Positions 16,142 to 24,730 of a stretch of DNA of 64,000 bases are shown here, piece by piece. The DNA is from CAIXOA01 sp041653635 (lineage in GTDB: Archaea; Micrarchaeota; Micrarchaeia; Anstonellales; Bilamarchaeaceae): the NCBI GenBank assembly GCA_041653635.1, contig JBAZFC010000001.1, positions 62,001 through 126,000 of the forward strand, read 5' to 3'. Below the pieces are notes generated by a model. The model saw only the letters and a list, made by a program, of their open reading frames with translations, was not told the DNA's origin and made no database searches. Each line of letters begins with the position of its first letter. Positions within the stretch are counted from its first letter, which is position 1. Position numbers and translations under genes: made by a program.

Positions 16142-17743
16142 ATGTACAAACGTGCTGGGATTATTTTCGCATCAGTGGTTTTGCTGCTCCTCTTTGGCTG
16201 CGCTTCAGCCCCCGCGGAGCCGCAGGGCATGATGACGGGCAACGACACGGATGAACACGGCTGCATTGGGTCCGCGGGCTACGTGTGGTGCGAGTACTCG
16301 CAGCAGTGCATACGCCCGTGGGAGGAGAACTGCACCGGCCCGGACGGGCTTTTTGCGCAGGCGGATGCGCTCGCCGCGGATTATTCATACACCGCCGCAT
16401 ATGGATTGTATGGCCAGGCCAGGGCTGAATACCTCTCCGAAGGCAACGCCGCGGGGGCGGGGCGCTCGCTTGACAGGATGAACAGCCTGAACAGGATAAT
16501 GATGGAGTTCCCGTACACGAACGAAAGCGAGGTGTATAGGCAGGTTTCGGAGGCCCTTCCAAACGCATCGCAGGAGCAGATACGCGCCTGGCTAAGCACC
16601 CAGTACATGGTGATAGACGGCACGCCGCATTACTTCTATTCCGCCGGAGACAACGTGATGTTCAGCAATCCGCAGATAAAGCGGCAGATGCTGCGCGAGT
16701 CCAACCGGAGCAACGTGATGGCCGAACTTTTCGGCTCGGTGCTGCGCAGCGCGGAGGGCGCACGCCCCACGCCATATTCCAACCCGGTGAATTACAGCGG
16801 GGTGGAAAACCTGTATATGCCGCGCTCCGAGCTGCCGGCTACGGGGCTGCTCAGGCTGTGGATGCCCCTGCCCATAGAGATGGATTCCCAGAGGGACGTG
16901 AGGGTTGTCTCAATATCTCCTGAGGGGTACCTTGTGGGCGCCCCAACCACGGACGGGGATATCGGGCTTGCATACATGGAGGTGCCGCTGGAGAACCTGG
17001 GCGGGGACCTCAACATAACGGTTGTTTTCACATTCACATCCTATGAGCAGCATTTTGAGATAAGCCCGGAGAACGTGGGGGAATACGATACGGAAAGCGC
17101 GCTTTACCAGAAATACACCGGCTCCTCCAACAACATCGCGGTGACTCCGGAAGTGAGGGAACTGGCGCTCAGCGTGGTCGGCAACGAGACGAACCCGTAC
17201 CTCCAGGCGGAGAAGCTCTACTGGTTCGTCATAAACACTACGGAGTACCATTACGCCCCGCACATCACGCTTAGCGAGCTGGGCATCCCCGAGTCCGAGT
17301 ATGCGAGGGTAAACCACATAGGCGACTGCGGGACGCAGAGCATGTACTTCGCCGCGCTGGCGCGGTCACTCGGGATACCGGCGAGGGCGAGCGGGGGTTA
17401 CCAGATGTTCGGCGGCGGCACAGGCACGCACTTCTGGGCGCAGTTCTACCTTCCAAACTATGGGTGGGTGCCGGTGGACGTGACGGCGGCTGAGGCGGCG
17501 GACTGGGTGTATGAGCCCTCGGACGCGGACAACGGCGCAGTGAAGGAGTTCTTCTTCGGGAACATGGACGTGACGAGGTTTGTGATACAGGACGACGTGG
17601 ACGTGCCGCTTGTGCCGCCTGCACAGGGGAAGATATTTTTCCCGATGGTGATGCAGTCCCCGGGCGCGGAGCTGGACACGGACGATGATGACATCGGGCT
17701 TGTAGTTGCGGGTTCCTTCACCATGAAGGTAAGCCCGGAATAA
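16142..17743 (+). CDS. Lipoprotein with transglutaminase-like domain
   Basis: A 533-residue exported protein. The signal peptide ends in a lipobox (LLLLFGC, Cys20), so it should be lipid-anchored outside the membrane. The C-terminal half is a transglutaminase-like (cysteine protease fold) domain: Cys396 in GDCGTQS, His430 in THFWAQFY and Asp446 in PVDVT form the triad. The N-terminal part has a small Cys-containing segment, a helical region and a beta-rich domain. Members can be proteases, peptidoglycan or protein crosslinkers. TATA box TTTATAAAA at about 16111-16120. Confidence 0.85.
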   Translation: MYKRAGIIFASVVLLLLFGCASAPAEPQGMMTGNDTDEHGCIGSAGYVWCEYSQQCIRPWEENCTGPDGLFAQADALAADYSYTAAYGLYGQARAEYLSEGNAAGAGRSLDRMNSLNRIMMEFPYTNESEVYRQVSEALPNASQEQIRAWLSTQYMVIDGTPHYFYSAGDNVMFSNPQIKRQMLRESNRSNVMAELFGSVLRSAEGARPTPYSNPVNYSGVENLYMPRSELPATGLLRLWMPLPIEMDSQRDVRVVSISPEGYLVGAPTTDGDIGLAYMEVPLENLGGDLNITVVFTFTSYEQHFEISPENVGEYDTESALYQKYTGSSNNIAVTPEVRELALSVVGNETNPYLQAEKLYWFVINTTEYHYAPHITLSELGIPESEYARVNHIGDCGTQSMYFAALARSLGIPARASGGYQMFGGGTGTHFWAQFYLPNYGWVPVDVTAAEAADWVYEPSDADNGAVKEFFFGNMDVTRFVIQDDVDVPLVPPAQGKIFFPMVMQSPGAELDTDDDDIGLVVAGSFTMKVSPE

Positions 17744-17865
17744 CCGGCATGGGCGGGTTAAGCCGGGGATGGAGCCCGGGGGAGGGCTCGCCCGAGGGTG
17801 GAGGGGGTCCCGTCCGGCACAAGCCCTATGCTTGCATTCGTGAAAAAATAGTTCCCGGATTTTTA

Positions 17866-18267
17866 CTATTCGGTGGGCTTGCCGTCGTATTCCTCGGGCA
17901 TCTCCTCCGCGTCCTTCTTCGTGTGGCGGACGGTCTTGTCTATGTGTTCAGGGGGGGAATAAATCGTGTAGAGCTTGAGCTCGGCATTGCCGGTGTTCAC
18001 AACGTTGTGCTGGGCGCCCGCAGGAACGATTGCGCAGTCGCCATCCGTGACCTTGTGCTTAACGCCGTCTATGTAGACCTCGCCCTCGCCGGACTCGAAC
18101 CTGAAGAACTGGTCTATGTGGGGATGCACTTCCATCCCTATCTCCTCTCCGGGGCGGAGTGACATCAGGACCAGCTGGCTGTGCTTCCCCGTGTAGAGGA
18201 CGCGCCTGAAATCGGCGTTCGTTTCCGTGAGCTTCTCAATGTTCGCAACATATCCTTTCAATGCCAT
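17866..18267 (-). CDS. Small cupin-domain protein
   Basis: A 133-residue single cupin; ATG 18267 follows a TATA-like AAATAAAAC. Motif 1 is GMEVHPHIDQFFRFESGEGEVYIDG, shortened here to HPHIDQFF...E, with His and Glu metal ligands. Motif 2 is CAIVPAGAQHNVVNTG with the distal His. Many such proteins bind a metal and act in sugar or small-molecule metabolism; the substrate is not evident. The preceding 120 bp (17744-17865) hold only GC-rich hairpins. Confidence 0.88.
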   Translation of the reverse strand: MALKGYVANIEKLTETNADFRRVLYTGKHSQLVLMSLRPGEEIGMEVHPHIDQFFRFESGEGEVYIDGVKHKVTDGDCAIVPAGAQHNVVNTGNAELKLYTIYSPPEHIDKTVRHTKKDAEEMPEEYDGKPTE

Positions 18268-18310
18268 GCAGACCACCCGTTTTATTTGTGAAAAGAAAAG
18301 ACAATCATTG

Positions 18311-18538
18311 CTACTTTTTGCGTTTAAGGGCCAGCATCGTGATTGCTCCAATCGCGGCTCCGATTCCGGCTGCAATCAGCACCGCTTTTTCCGGGTCATT
18401 CTTGATGTGCTTGTTCACCGCCTTCTCCGCGGCCTTAAACTTGGCCCTGGCTGTGACGATTGCTTTCTTTGCCGCGGCCTCCGCCCTCTTCGCCGCCGCC
18501 TGCGCCTGTTTCCTTGGGTCCAATTTTTTCTTGCTCAT
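18311..18538 (-). CDS. Small DUF883/YqjD-like membrane-anchored protein
   Basis: A 75-residue protein starting MSKKKLDPRK. A long Ala/Lys amphipathic helix (about 10-45) leads to a C-terminal glycine-rich membrane helix (AVLIAAGIGAAIGAITMLAL) and a KRKK tail. This matches the build of bacterial ElaB/YqjD proteins, which are membrane-anchored and ribosome-associated. It is the last gene of a three-gene module with 18631 and 18968. Confidence 0.65.
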   Translation of the reverse strand: MSKKKLDPRKQAQAAAKRAEAAAKKAIVTARAKFKAAEKAVNKHIKNDPEKAVLIAAGIGAAIGAITMLALKRKK

Positions 18539-18630
18539 CTTAACACCCTTATGCATTATGCATCAAATGCAGGGCATATAAATGTTATGCAGGGCTGGCT
18601 GCACGAAAATGGAAAACAAATGAAAAAATA

Positions 18631-18966
18631 TTATTTTGATTGGATGCGGGCGAGGGCCTTCTCGAACTGCATCTTGTAGAAGAGGCCGAGGAAAACCAGC
18701 ACCACGCCGCCAATCATGGCGCCCGCGCCCCTCACCCCGACCACGGTGTCAAGGAAGGAGCCGAGCCCAACCACGAACAGTATCATGCCGACCCCGTAGA
18801 ACAGGGAGCTGAACACGAGCGCGGGGACCACTTCCTTCATCATCGCCGCCATCCTTGCGACAATCAGGTCCACCTTCTCGTTTATCCTGTCCGAGGTCTG
18901 GTCCACGACGTCGTTTATGGAGGCCTGCACTACGTTGAATAAGATGTCCTTGAACATTTCTATCAT
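18631..18966 (-). CDS. Two-TM protein resembling YqjE / holin-X family
   Basis: A 111-residue protein; ATG 18966 is preceded by GGAGGAGGG. An N-terminal amphipathic region is followed by two membrane helices (about 50-75 and 80-100) with a Gly-rich turn, then a short basic tail. This is the plan of the YqjE/Actinobacterial holin-X group, which in bacteria lies beside YqjD. Cotranscribed with the DUF883-like genes on either side. Function unknown. Confidence 0.6.
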   Translation of the reverse strand: MIEMFKDILFNVVQASINDVVDQTSDRINEKVDLIVARMAAMMKEVVPALVFSSLFYGVGMILFVVGLGSFLDTVVGVRGAGAMIGGVVLVFLGLFYKMQFEKALARIQSK

Positions 18967-18967
18967 T

Positions 18968-19225
18968 TCAATCCCTCCTCCTTGCGCCAACCATGGCGCC
19001 GATTGCGATTCCCGCGGTGAATGCGACGGCGAGGTAGAGCATGGGGCGCTTCTTCATGTCCGCTTCCAGCGCCTCCATGTTTATGCTGGAAAGCTTCTCC
19101 TCCAGGCTTGCGCCAATGCTGCCGAGCTTCCTCTCCACCGCCTTCTCCTTCATGACGACCTTCTTCTTAAGGGCGTCCTTGTTGAATTTCACAGAAAGGA
19201 TTTTTTCCTCATCCCTGGCCAACAA
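18968..19225 (-). CDS. Second DUF883/YqjD-like membrane-anchored protein
   Basis: An 85-residue protein starting with TTG at 19225 (a second TTG at 19222 is possible), preceded by GGTGATT. A charged coiled-coil region (about 10-58) ends in a C-terminal membrane helix (LYLAVAFTAGIAIGAMV) with a GARRRD tail, the classical YqjD ending. It is the first gene of the three-gene module, with its stop 1 nt from the next ATG. Confidence 0.65.
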   Translation of the reverse strand: MLARDEEKILSVKFNKDALKKKVVMKEKAVERKLGSIGASLEEKLSSINMEALEADMKKRPMLYLAVAFTAGIAIGAMVGARRRD

Positions 19226-19276
19226 ATCACCGGAAGGGTAACGGGGATGAGGTTTTAAACTTTAACTAAAGCGGGC

Positions 19277-20038
19277 TCAGCTCTCAATCCTGCCGAACAT
19301 GTAGCTGGCAGCGAGCGTGCAGAGGATGAGGAAGCCTGAGAGCACTGCGACGCACGTGAGGAGCGGGATTGAGGATGTGCCTATCAGGAAGAAGCGGAGC
19401 GCCTCAACGGCGTATGTGAGCGGGTCAAGGTATGAGATTGTGCGGACTATTTCCGGCGCGGTGGAGAGCGGGAACATCGCCCCGGAGAGGAAGAACATGG
19501 GCATTATGAGGAAGTTGGAGATGAGCTGGAAGCCGTGCATGTCCTCCATGGTGCAGGCGAGGGCTATGCCTAAAGCGACGAAGGCGGTGGAAACGAGGGC
19601 CATCAGGAGGATTACCAGGACCATGCTGGAGAGGTCCAGCTGGACGCCGATGAGAAGGGCGATTATGAGCATCAATAATCCCTGGATTACCGCTGTGGTG
19701 GCGCCACCTAAAGATTTCCCTATCACTATGGAGGTGCGGCTTACCGGGGCGACCAGGGTTTCCTTCAGGAAGCCGAACTGCCTGTCCATTATCACTATCA
19801 CCCCTGAGAAAACCGAGCCGAAAAGCAGGACCATCCCCAAAATGCCCGGGGTCATGAATTGAAGGTAATTGGTGCCCCCGCCCGGGAGCTGGAAGACGCC
19901 GTTCAGGCTCGCGCCTACGACCGCGAGCAGGAAGAAGGGCATGCCGAGGCTGCCTATGATGCGGCTCTTGGAACGGTAGAAGCGGATGAGTTCGCGCTTC
20001 CACATGAAATAAATTGCAGTGAGCTCGTGGTGCATCAT
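19277..20038 (-). CDS. ABC-2 type transporter permease
   Basis: A 253-residue protein with six membrane segments. The typical ABC-2 layout is visible: cytoplasmic N-terminal RELIRFYRSKSRI, a first extracytoplasmic loop, and the conserved FLSGAMFPLSTAPEIVRTISYLDPLTYAVEALR stretch between TM5 and TM6 (positions about 184-216). It partners the ATPase upstream, with an ATGA start/stop overlap. Such pairs export drugs, lipids or polysaccharides. Confidence 0.92.
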   Translation of the reverse strand: MMHHELTAIYFMWKRELIRFYRSKSRIIGSLGMPFFLLAVVGASLNGVFQLPGGGTNYLQFMTPGILGMVLLFGSVFSGVIVIMDRQFGFLKETLVAPVSRTSIVIGKSLGGATTAVIQGLLMLIIALLIGVQLDLSSMVLVILLMALVSTAFVALGIALACTMEDMHGFQLISNFLIMPMFFLSGAMFPLSTAPEIVRTISYLDPLTYAVEALRFFLIGTSSIPLLTCVAVLSGFLILCTLAASYMFGRIES

Positions 20039-21024
20039 CTCATCCTCCTTGCGCGGACCCTCTCGCGTACCCCCTCGTTGGTGGAGGCCTCCTCCTCGCG
20101 GATCGTCTTTCCGGTGTAATGGAGGAACACGTCATCAAGCGTGGGCTTGTGCAGAACAATAGAAGAAATATGGATCCCTTTCCTGCTTGCGAGCTCCACT
20201 ATCTTCGGGATTTTCTTTTCCCCGTGGTCAACATAGAGGGTGAGGCTGCCGTCGTGGGCTTTGGGCTTCCCCTTGCAGCCGAAATCCTTCAGGAGCGAGC
20301 AGAGCTTTTTCGCATGCCCGGCCTCTATGAGGATGGAGTCCCCTCCGAGCGAGTTCTTCAGGTCCCCGGTCTTCCCGATGGCGATTATTTTCCCGTGGTC
20401 CATTATCGCGACACGGTCGCAGAGCAAGTCCGCCTCGTCCATATAGTGGGTGGTGATGAGCACCGTGATGCCATGCTCTTTCTTGAGCTTCTTTATGTAT
20501 TCCCAGATGTGGTTGCGGGTCTGGGGGTCCAAGCCGAGGGTTGGCTCGTCAAGGAATAGTATCTTTGGATAATGCAAAAGGCCGCGGGCGATTTCCAGTC
20601 TCCTGCGCATGCCTCCGGAAAATGTTTTCACTATTGCGTGGAGGCGGTCCTCCAGCTCCACCATCCTTATGACTTCCTTTATGCGGGCCTCCCTGTCCTT
20701 TTTTTCAACACCGTACATCGCCGCGTGCAGCTCCATATTTTCGTAAGCGGTGAGATCCTCGTCAAGGGACTGGTCCTGGAACACTATGCCTATGCTCCTG
20801 CGCACCTCGTCCTGGTTTTTTACGATGCTGAACCCGTTCACTGAGGCCTTCCCGGAGGTGGGCTTCTTCATGGTGACGAGCATGGAGATGAGCGTGGTCT
20901 TGCCCGCGCCGTTGGGGCCGAGGAGGGCGAAAATTTCCCCCTCTTCCACGCTGAGGGAAACGGAATCAACGGCCGTGAGCCGGCCGAACTTCCTTGTGAG
21001 GCTGTCAATTTGGATTATGCCCAT
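20035..21024 (-). CDS. ABC transporter ATP-binding protein (DrrA-like)
   Basis: A 329-residue ATPase with Walker A GPNGAGKTT, Q-loop FQDQ, signature FSGGMRRRLEIARGLL, Walker B ILFLDEPTLGLDP and switch His in LITTHYMDEAD. The C-terminal extension after residue 225 is the DrrA/NatA-type regulatory domain. It forms an exporter with the overlapping permease; the substrate is unknown. Confidence 0.93.
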   Translation of the reverse strand: MGIIQIDSLTRKFGRLTAVDSVSLSVEEGEIFALLGPNGAGKTTLISMLVTMKKPTSGKASVNGFSIVKNQDEVRRSIGIVFQDQSLDEDLTAYENMELHAAMYGVEKKDREARIKEVIRMVELEDRLHAIVKTFSGGMRRRLEIARGLLHYPKILFLDEPTLGLDPQTRNHIWEYIKKLKKEHGITVLITTHYMDEADLLCDRVAIMDHGKIIAIGKTGDLKNSLGGDSILIEAGHAKKLCSLLKDFGCKGKPKAHDGSLTLYVDHGEKKIPKIVELASRKGIHISSIVLHKPTLDDVFLHYTGKTIREEEASTNEGVRERVRARRMR

Positions 21025-21074
21025 CGGAATGCCCCGTGCCGTATGAAAGCAAACTATTTATTGGTGACATAAAA

Positions 21075-21491
21075 TCACTGGTCCTTTAATAGGATTGCGG
21101 GGCAGACCTTTGTCACGCCCCGCATCTTCTTCGTGTGGGAGATGAGCCTGCAAAGCTCCTTCTGGTCCTTGCACCAGGCCTCAAACATGAGCATGTGGTC
21201 CCCGGAGGAGAGGGATACGTATTTTATGTTCCCCGCCCTCCGGAGGGCCTCATAGATTTCGGGGAGAAAACCGGGTTCCGTGTCTATCCCTATTATTGCC
21301 ACGGAGTTATAGCCGAGGACGGAGGGGTCCACTTTTACGGTGAAGTGCTGGATAATCCCCGATTCCTCCAGGTTCTTCACCCTCTTCCTCACCGCCGCCT
21401 CGCTTATGCGCAGGCGTTTCGCCAGCTCCACGTAGGAGGTGCGCGAATCCTCTATGAGTGCGTTGAGGATGGTCTCGTCCCTTTCGTCCAT
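21075..21491 (-). CDS. Lrp/AsnC-family transcriptional regulator
   Basis: A 138-residue protein with an N-terminal HTH (DETILNALIEDSRTSYVELAKRL then RISEAAVRKRVKNLEESGII) and a C-terminal RAM ligand-binding domain. The family forms octamers that sense amino acids or other small molecules. It is transcribed divergently from peroxiredoxin, probably leaderless at ATG 21491. A palindromic promoter region between the two makes autoregulation and control of the peroxiredoxin-SOD genes likely. Confidence 0.92.
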   Translation of the reverse strand: MDERDETILNALIEDSRTSYVELAKRLRISEAAVRKRVKNLEESGIIQHFTVKVDPSVLGYNSVAIIGIDTEPGFLPEIYEALRRAGNIKYVSLSSGDHMLMFEAWCKDQKELCRLISHTKKMRGVTKVCPAILLKDQ

Positions 21492-21492
21492 A

Positions 21493-21528
21493 GTTCGTTT
21501 TTCGTACCAAACAGTTTAAAAAACGAAC
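21493..21528. promoter_or_regulatory. Shared divergent promoter with inverted-repeat operator
   Basis: GTTCGTTTTT (21493-21502) and AAAAACGAAC (21519-21528) form a perfect 10-bp inverted repeat. The palindromic TATA core TTTAAA (21515-21520) overlaps the right arm and lies 26 bp from the AsnC ATG. It can also serve peroxiredoxin in the other direction. This is a strong candidate AsnC binding site. Confidence 0.7.
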
Positions 21529-21554
21529 CGCTTACGAGGGATGCGGTGATTAAG

Positions 21555-22097
21555 ATGATAGGCATAGACCAGAGGATACCGGAGATGGAGTTTGATGCGT
21601 TCCATGCTGGGCAGATAAGGAGGATGAAGCTCTCTGAGTTCAGGGGGAAGTGGCTCGTGCTGATGTTTTATCCCGCGGATTTTACGTTTGTGTGCCCCAC
21701 GGAGCTGGAGGATGCCGCGAAGCATTATGGGCAGTTCAGGGGGGAGGGCGCGGAGGTTGTGAGCGTGAGCACTGACACGGCTTATGTGCACATGGCGTGG
21801 CATGACAACTCGCAAGTGATAAGGAAGATAGAATTTCCGATGGCCGCGGACCCTGGCGGGAGGATGAGCAAGGCGTTCGGGACCTACATTGAGGGCGAGG
21901 GGCTTTCCAGGAGGGCGACCTTCATCATTGACCCGGACGGGGAGGTGAAGGCGCTTGAGATGCATAATAATAGTATAGGCAGGAGCGCTGCGGAAATATT
22001 AAGAAAGTTGCAGGCGTCTAAGTTCGTGAGGGAGAACCACGGGCAGTTGTGCCCTGCGAACTGGAGGCCCGGGGAAGAGGCGATAAAATTGAAATAA
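21555..22097 (+). CDS. Peroxiredoxin (AhpC/2-Cys type)
   Basis: A 180-residue thiol peroxidase that reduces H2O2 and organic peroxides. Peroxidatic Cys47 is in PADFTFVCPTE; the C-terminal resolving Cys166 is in GQLCPANW. GGTGAT at 21545-21550 is the ribosome binding site for ATG 21555; the longer in-frame extension upstream overlaps the AsnC promoter and is unlikely. Ten nt ahead of superoxide dismutase, the two forming an oxygen-defence operon. Confidence 0.95.
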   Translation: MIGIDQRIPEMEFDAFHAGQIRRMKLSEFRGKWLVLMFYPADFTFVCPTELEDAAKHYGQFRGEGAEVVSVSTDTAYVHMAWHDNSQVIRKIEFPMAADPGGRMSKAFGTYIEGEGLSRRATFIIDPDGEVKALEMHNNSIGRSAAEILRKLQASKFVRENHGQLCPANWRPGEEAIKLK

Positions 22098-22107
22098 GGT
22101 GATTGGG

Positions 22108-22686
22108 ATGGCATATGAGCAGAAGAATTATGATGGGATATTGGGGCTTGAGGGGTTCAGCGACGCGCTGCTGAAGAACCACTTTGGGCTGTATGGGGGG
22201 TATGTGGCGAATACGAATAAGCTTGCGGATACCCTTGCTGCGATGGGGATGGAAGGGAAGGCGGGGACTCCGGAGTATGCGGAGCTGAAGAGGAGGTTCG
22301 GCTGGGAGTTCAACGGGATGAGATTGCATGAATTGTACTTCGGGAACATGAAGAAAGGAGGGGCGAAGATGGAGGAGGGTTCGCCTTTGCATAAGAAGAT
22401 GTTGGAGGACTTCGGTTCTTACGAAAACTGGGAAAAGGACTTCCGCGCCACGGGCGGGATGCGGGGGATTGGGTGGGTTATCCTCTATTATGACAAGATT
22501 GGAATGAAGCTGTTCAACTGCTGGGTGAATGAGCACGATGTGGGGCATTTGAGCGGATGCGTTCCCCTGCTTGTGATGGATGTGTTTGAGCATGCATTCA
22601 TGCTGGAGTACGGGAAGAAGCCGGACTACATAAATGCGTTCATGAAGGCGGCGGACTGGGAAGCGGTGGGGAAAAGATTTGGCTGA
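22108..22686 (+). CDS. sodA: Iron/manganese superoxide dismutase
   Basis: A 192-residue enzyme that dismutates superoxide. Metal ligands are recognisable as His25 (LKNHFGLYGGYV), His74 (MRLHELYFGN), Asp158 and His162 (MDVFEHAFMLEY). The usual HxxHH after the first ligand is changed to FGLYGG, although the gateway Tyr (GGYV) is kept. It follows peroxiredoxin with a GGTGAT ribosome binding site before ATG 22108. The metal (Fe or Mn) cannot be decided. Confidence 0.93.
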   Translation: MAYEQKNYDGILGLEGFSDALLKNHFGLYGGYVANTNKLADTLAAMGMEGKAGTPEYAELKRRFGWEFNGMRLHELYFGNMKKGGAKMEEGSPLHKKMLEDFGSYENWEKDFRATGGMRGIGWVILYYDKIGMKLFNCWVNEHDVGHLSGCVPLLVMDVFEHAFMLEYGKKPDYINAFMKAADWEAVGKRFG

Positions 22687-22766
22687 ATAGAAACATCCTA
22701 TCCCGCATGCAGTTCTTTTTAATAACTTTGTCGTAGTTATATCACTATAATGTAAGGGTATTATTG

Positions 22767-23735
22767 ATGTCAGAATGCAGGCAGACAGCGGAACCTGGAA
22801 GCAAACCCTCAGCAGGCAGGATATTGAGGCCGCTTCCGCTGCTGGAGGGGCCGCTGAAGGGCAGGTTCGGGTGGATGAGGCCCATCTATGGAAGCAACTG
22901 CAACCTCCTGTACAAGGCGAGGGACGGTGTTACCGGCGCAGACGTGGTAATCAAGATACCGAAATATAATGAGGATAAGGATACGTGGCGCTCCCTGAAG
23001 ATGAGAAAGGTGGTTGAGGCAGAGGCGCTAAGCAGGCTGAACCATCCCTGCGTAATTCCGCTTGTGGGCGCGTACGAAGCTAGCGACAGGGTGTATGTGA
23101 AGGACGGGACGATGTTCCCGTTCGTGGTGCTTCCGTACGTGGAAGGTACGGACCTTGGCGAGGCCATCTGCCGTTTGCCCCCGGACATGTGCGAAGAGAC
23201 GAAGAGGGGGCTGGCGCGGCTGCTATACAATGCTGCCGGAGCAATGGCGCACACGCACGGGGCGGGGGTCGTCCACGGTGACATGAAGCCCGGCAACATA
23301 ATGTGGACGGGAACGGGGCTGCCCATGGTGTTTGATTTCGAGCTGGCGCTGCTTGCGGGCGTGACTCGGGAAGAGAGCGATGGAAACATAGCTGGCACAC
23401 CTGGATTCATGCCGCCGGAGCAGGTTCTGGCCGTAGACGGGGCGGTTGATGCGCGCTCGGACATCTGGGCATTCGGGGCGGTGGTCTACTGCGCCTACGA
23501 GCGCACCCTTCCGATAGGCCTGGAGGAAGCGGACATAGAAAGAGGCAACATATACGGCCTGATGCGAAAGTACAGACGACTGCGCCCCATGCCCATGAGG
23601 GACGAAAGGCTCGGCTGGGTGGTGGGCAAGGCGATGCAGTGGAATCCTGATGAAAGGTTCCAGAGCATGGGGGAGATGGTGTGCGCCTTGAGAGAATGCT
23701 GGAAGGATGAGCTCGGGACAGACGTTGTGGAGTGA
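22767..23735 (+). CDS. Eukaryotic-like Ser/Thr protein kinase with altered DFG
   Basis: A 322-residue protein. A TATA element near 22736-22743 suggests a leaderless start at ATG 22767. Kinase motifs are the glycine-poor loop YGSNCNLLYKA, the ATP Lys63 (VVIKIP), a catalytic loop HGDMKPGN (Asp172, Lys174, Asn177), DFE at 190-192 in place of DFG, and GTPGFMPPEQ as APE. The catalytic residues are present, so it may be active despite DFE. No membrane segment or PASTA domain. Substrates are unknown. Confidence 0.88.
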   Translation: MSECRQTAEPGSKPSAGRILRPLPLLEGPLKGRFGWMRPIYGSNCNLLYKARDGVTGADVVIKIPKYNEDKDTWRSLKMRKVVEAEALSRLNHPCVIPLVGAYEASDRVYVKDGTMFPFVVLPYVEGTDLGEAICRLPPDMCEETKRGLARLLYNAAGAMAHTHGAGVVHGDMKPGNIMWTGTGLPMVFDFELALLAGVTREESDGNIAGTPGFMPPEQVLAVDGAVDARSDIWAFGAVVYCAYERTLPIGLEEADIERGNIYGLMRKYRRLRPMPMRDERLGWVVGKAMQWNPDERFQSMGEMVCALRECWKDELGTDVVE

Positions 23736-23777
23736 GCGTGCAGTTATCCATTTATACCTTCCCTGATTAATTGCGGC

Positions 23778-24665
23778 ATGGAGGTTTCCGTAGGCGGAAA
23801 AAGCGTCGGGCTGGATTGCAGCGACGGGGACGTTTCTTTCCTTTCCCACGCGCACGGGGACCATGTTTCTGGTTTTAGGAAAAAAGAGAGAATCATTGCG
23901 AGCGAGGAGACGCTCGCGCTCGCCGGGTTTGGGGCGGAGAAGCATACCGAGGACTGGATAGAGCTGCTGGATGCGGGGCATATTCTCGGTTCCCGGCAAA
24001 TGTATGCGGAATTGGATGGGGAGAGCGTTCTTTATACCGGGGACTTTAGGGTAAAGGACGGGATATTTGGGAAAGGAGCTGCGGCGAAGGAGGCGGACCG
24101 GCTCGTGGTGGAATGCACCTATGGGGACCCAAGGTTCAAGCTTCCGGACCCTTTTGAGGTTTATTCACAAATTGGGAAATGGGCGAGGGAGAATTCGGGA
24201 AGCATAATGCTCATTGGGGCTTACAATCTGGGAAAGGCGCAGGAGATTATACGGGTGTTGAATTCGTATTGCTCTGTTGTTCCTATTGTGATGCCGGAGA
24301 GCGAGCGGTTCAGCTCTGTGTATGCGAAGTATGGGGTTGGGCTGGAGAGGGCGGTGGTCGGGACGCCGGAGGCGGAGGAGATAATGAGGGGGGGATTTGT
24401 GGCTATTGTGCCCCCGAAATTGGCGAACCGGGGGTTTGCGAGGAAATTGTCGGATGCTTTCGGGAGGCGTGCTTTGTGCGCCGTTGCGACGGGATGGGTG
24501 ATGAGCATGAGGCATAATGTGGATGCCGCCTTTCCCTTGAGCGACCACGCGGACTTCTATGATATAGTAGAGTATATGGACGCGGTGAACCCCAAAAGGG
24601 TTGATTTCGTGCACGGGGACGGGACTCATCTTGAGAAAAAATTGCAGCAGAAGTTAGGAAAGTAA
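23778..24665 (+). CDS. Metallo-beta-lactamase-fold nuclease (mRNA 3'-end/SNM1-like)
   Basis: A 295-residue protein with SHAHGDH (HxHxDH, motif 2), DAGHILGSRQ (motif 3), LYTGDF (motif 4) and PLSDHADF at the end. This is the pattern of the beta-CASP/exonuclease branch that acts on nucleic acids, such as SNM1/Artemis-like exonucleases and CPSF73-like RNases. It is short for CPSF73 archaeal forms and lacks KH domains. ATG 23778 is 42 nt after the kinase stop. Confidence 0.85.
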   Translation: MEVSVGGKSVGLDCSDGDVSFLSHAHGDHVSGFRKKERIIASEETLALAGFGAEKHTEDWIELLDAGHILGSRQMYAELDGESVLYTGDFRVKDGIFGKGAAAKEADRLVVECTYGDPRFKLPDPFEVYSQIGKWARENSGSIMLIGAYNLGKAQEIIRVLNSYCSVVPIVMPESERFSSVYAKYGVGLERAVVGTPEAEEIMRGGFVAIVPPKLANRGFARKLSDAFGRRALCAVATGWVMSMRHNVDAAFPLSDHADFYDIVEYMDAVNPKRVDFVHGDGTHLEKKLQQKLGK

Positions 24666-24730
24666 TTAAAAAGGGTTTTGCGGCTTTTACTATTGCGAAA
24701 GCAGGCAGAACCATTGTTCTGTCTTGATTC

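Noticed and set aside
17744..17865. GC-rich hairpins (GAGCCC/GGGCTC) as a possible RNA gene or terminator
   Set aside because: No T-run follows and no promoter is evident. It lies between convergent genes and may only assist termination.
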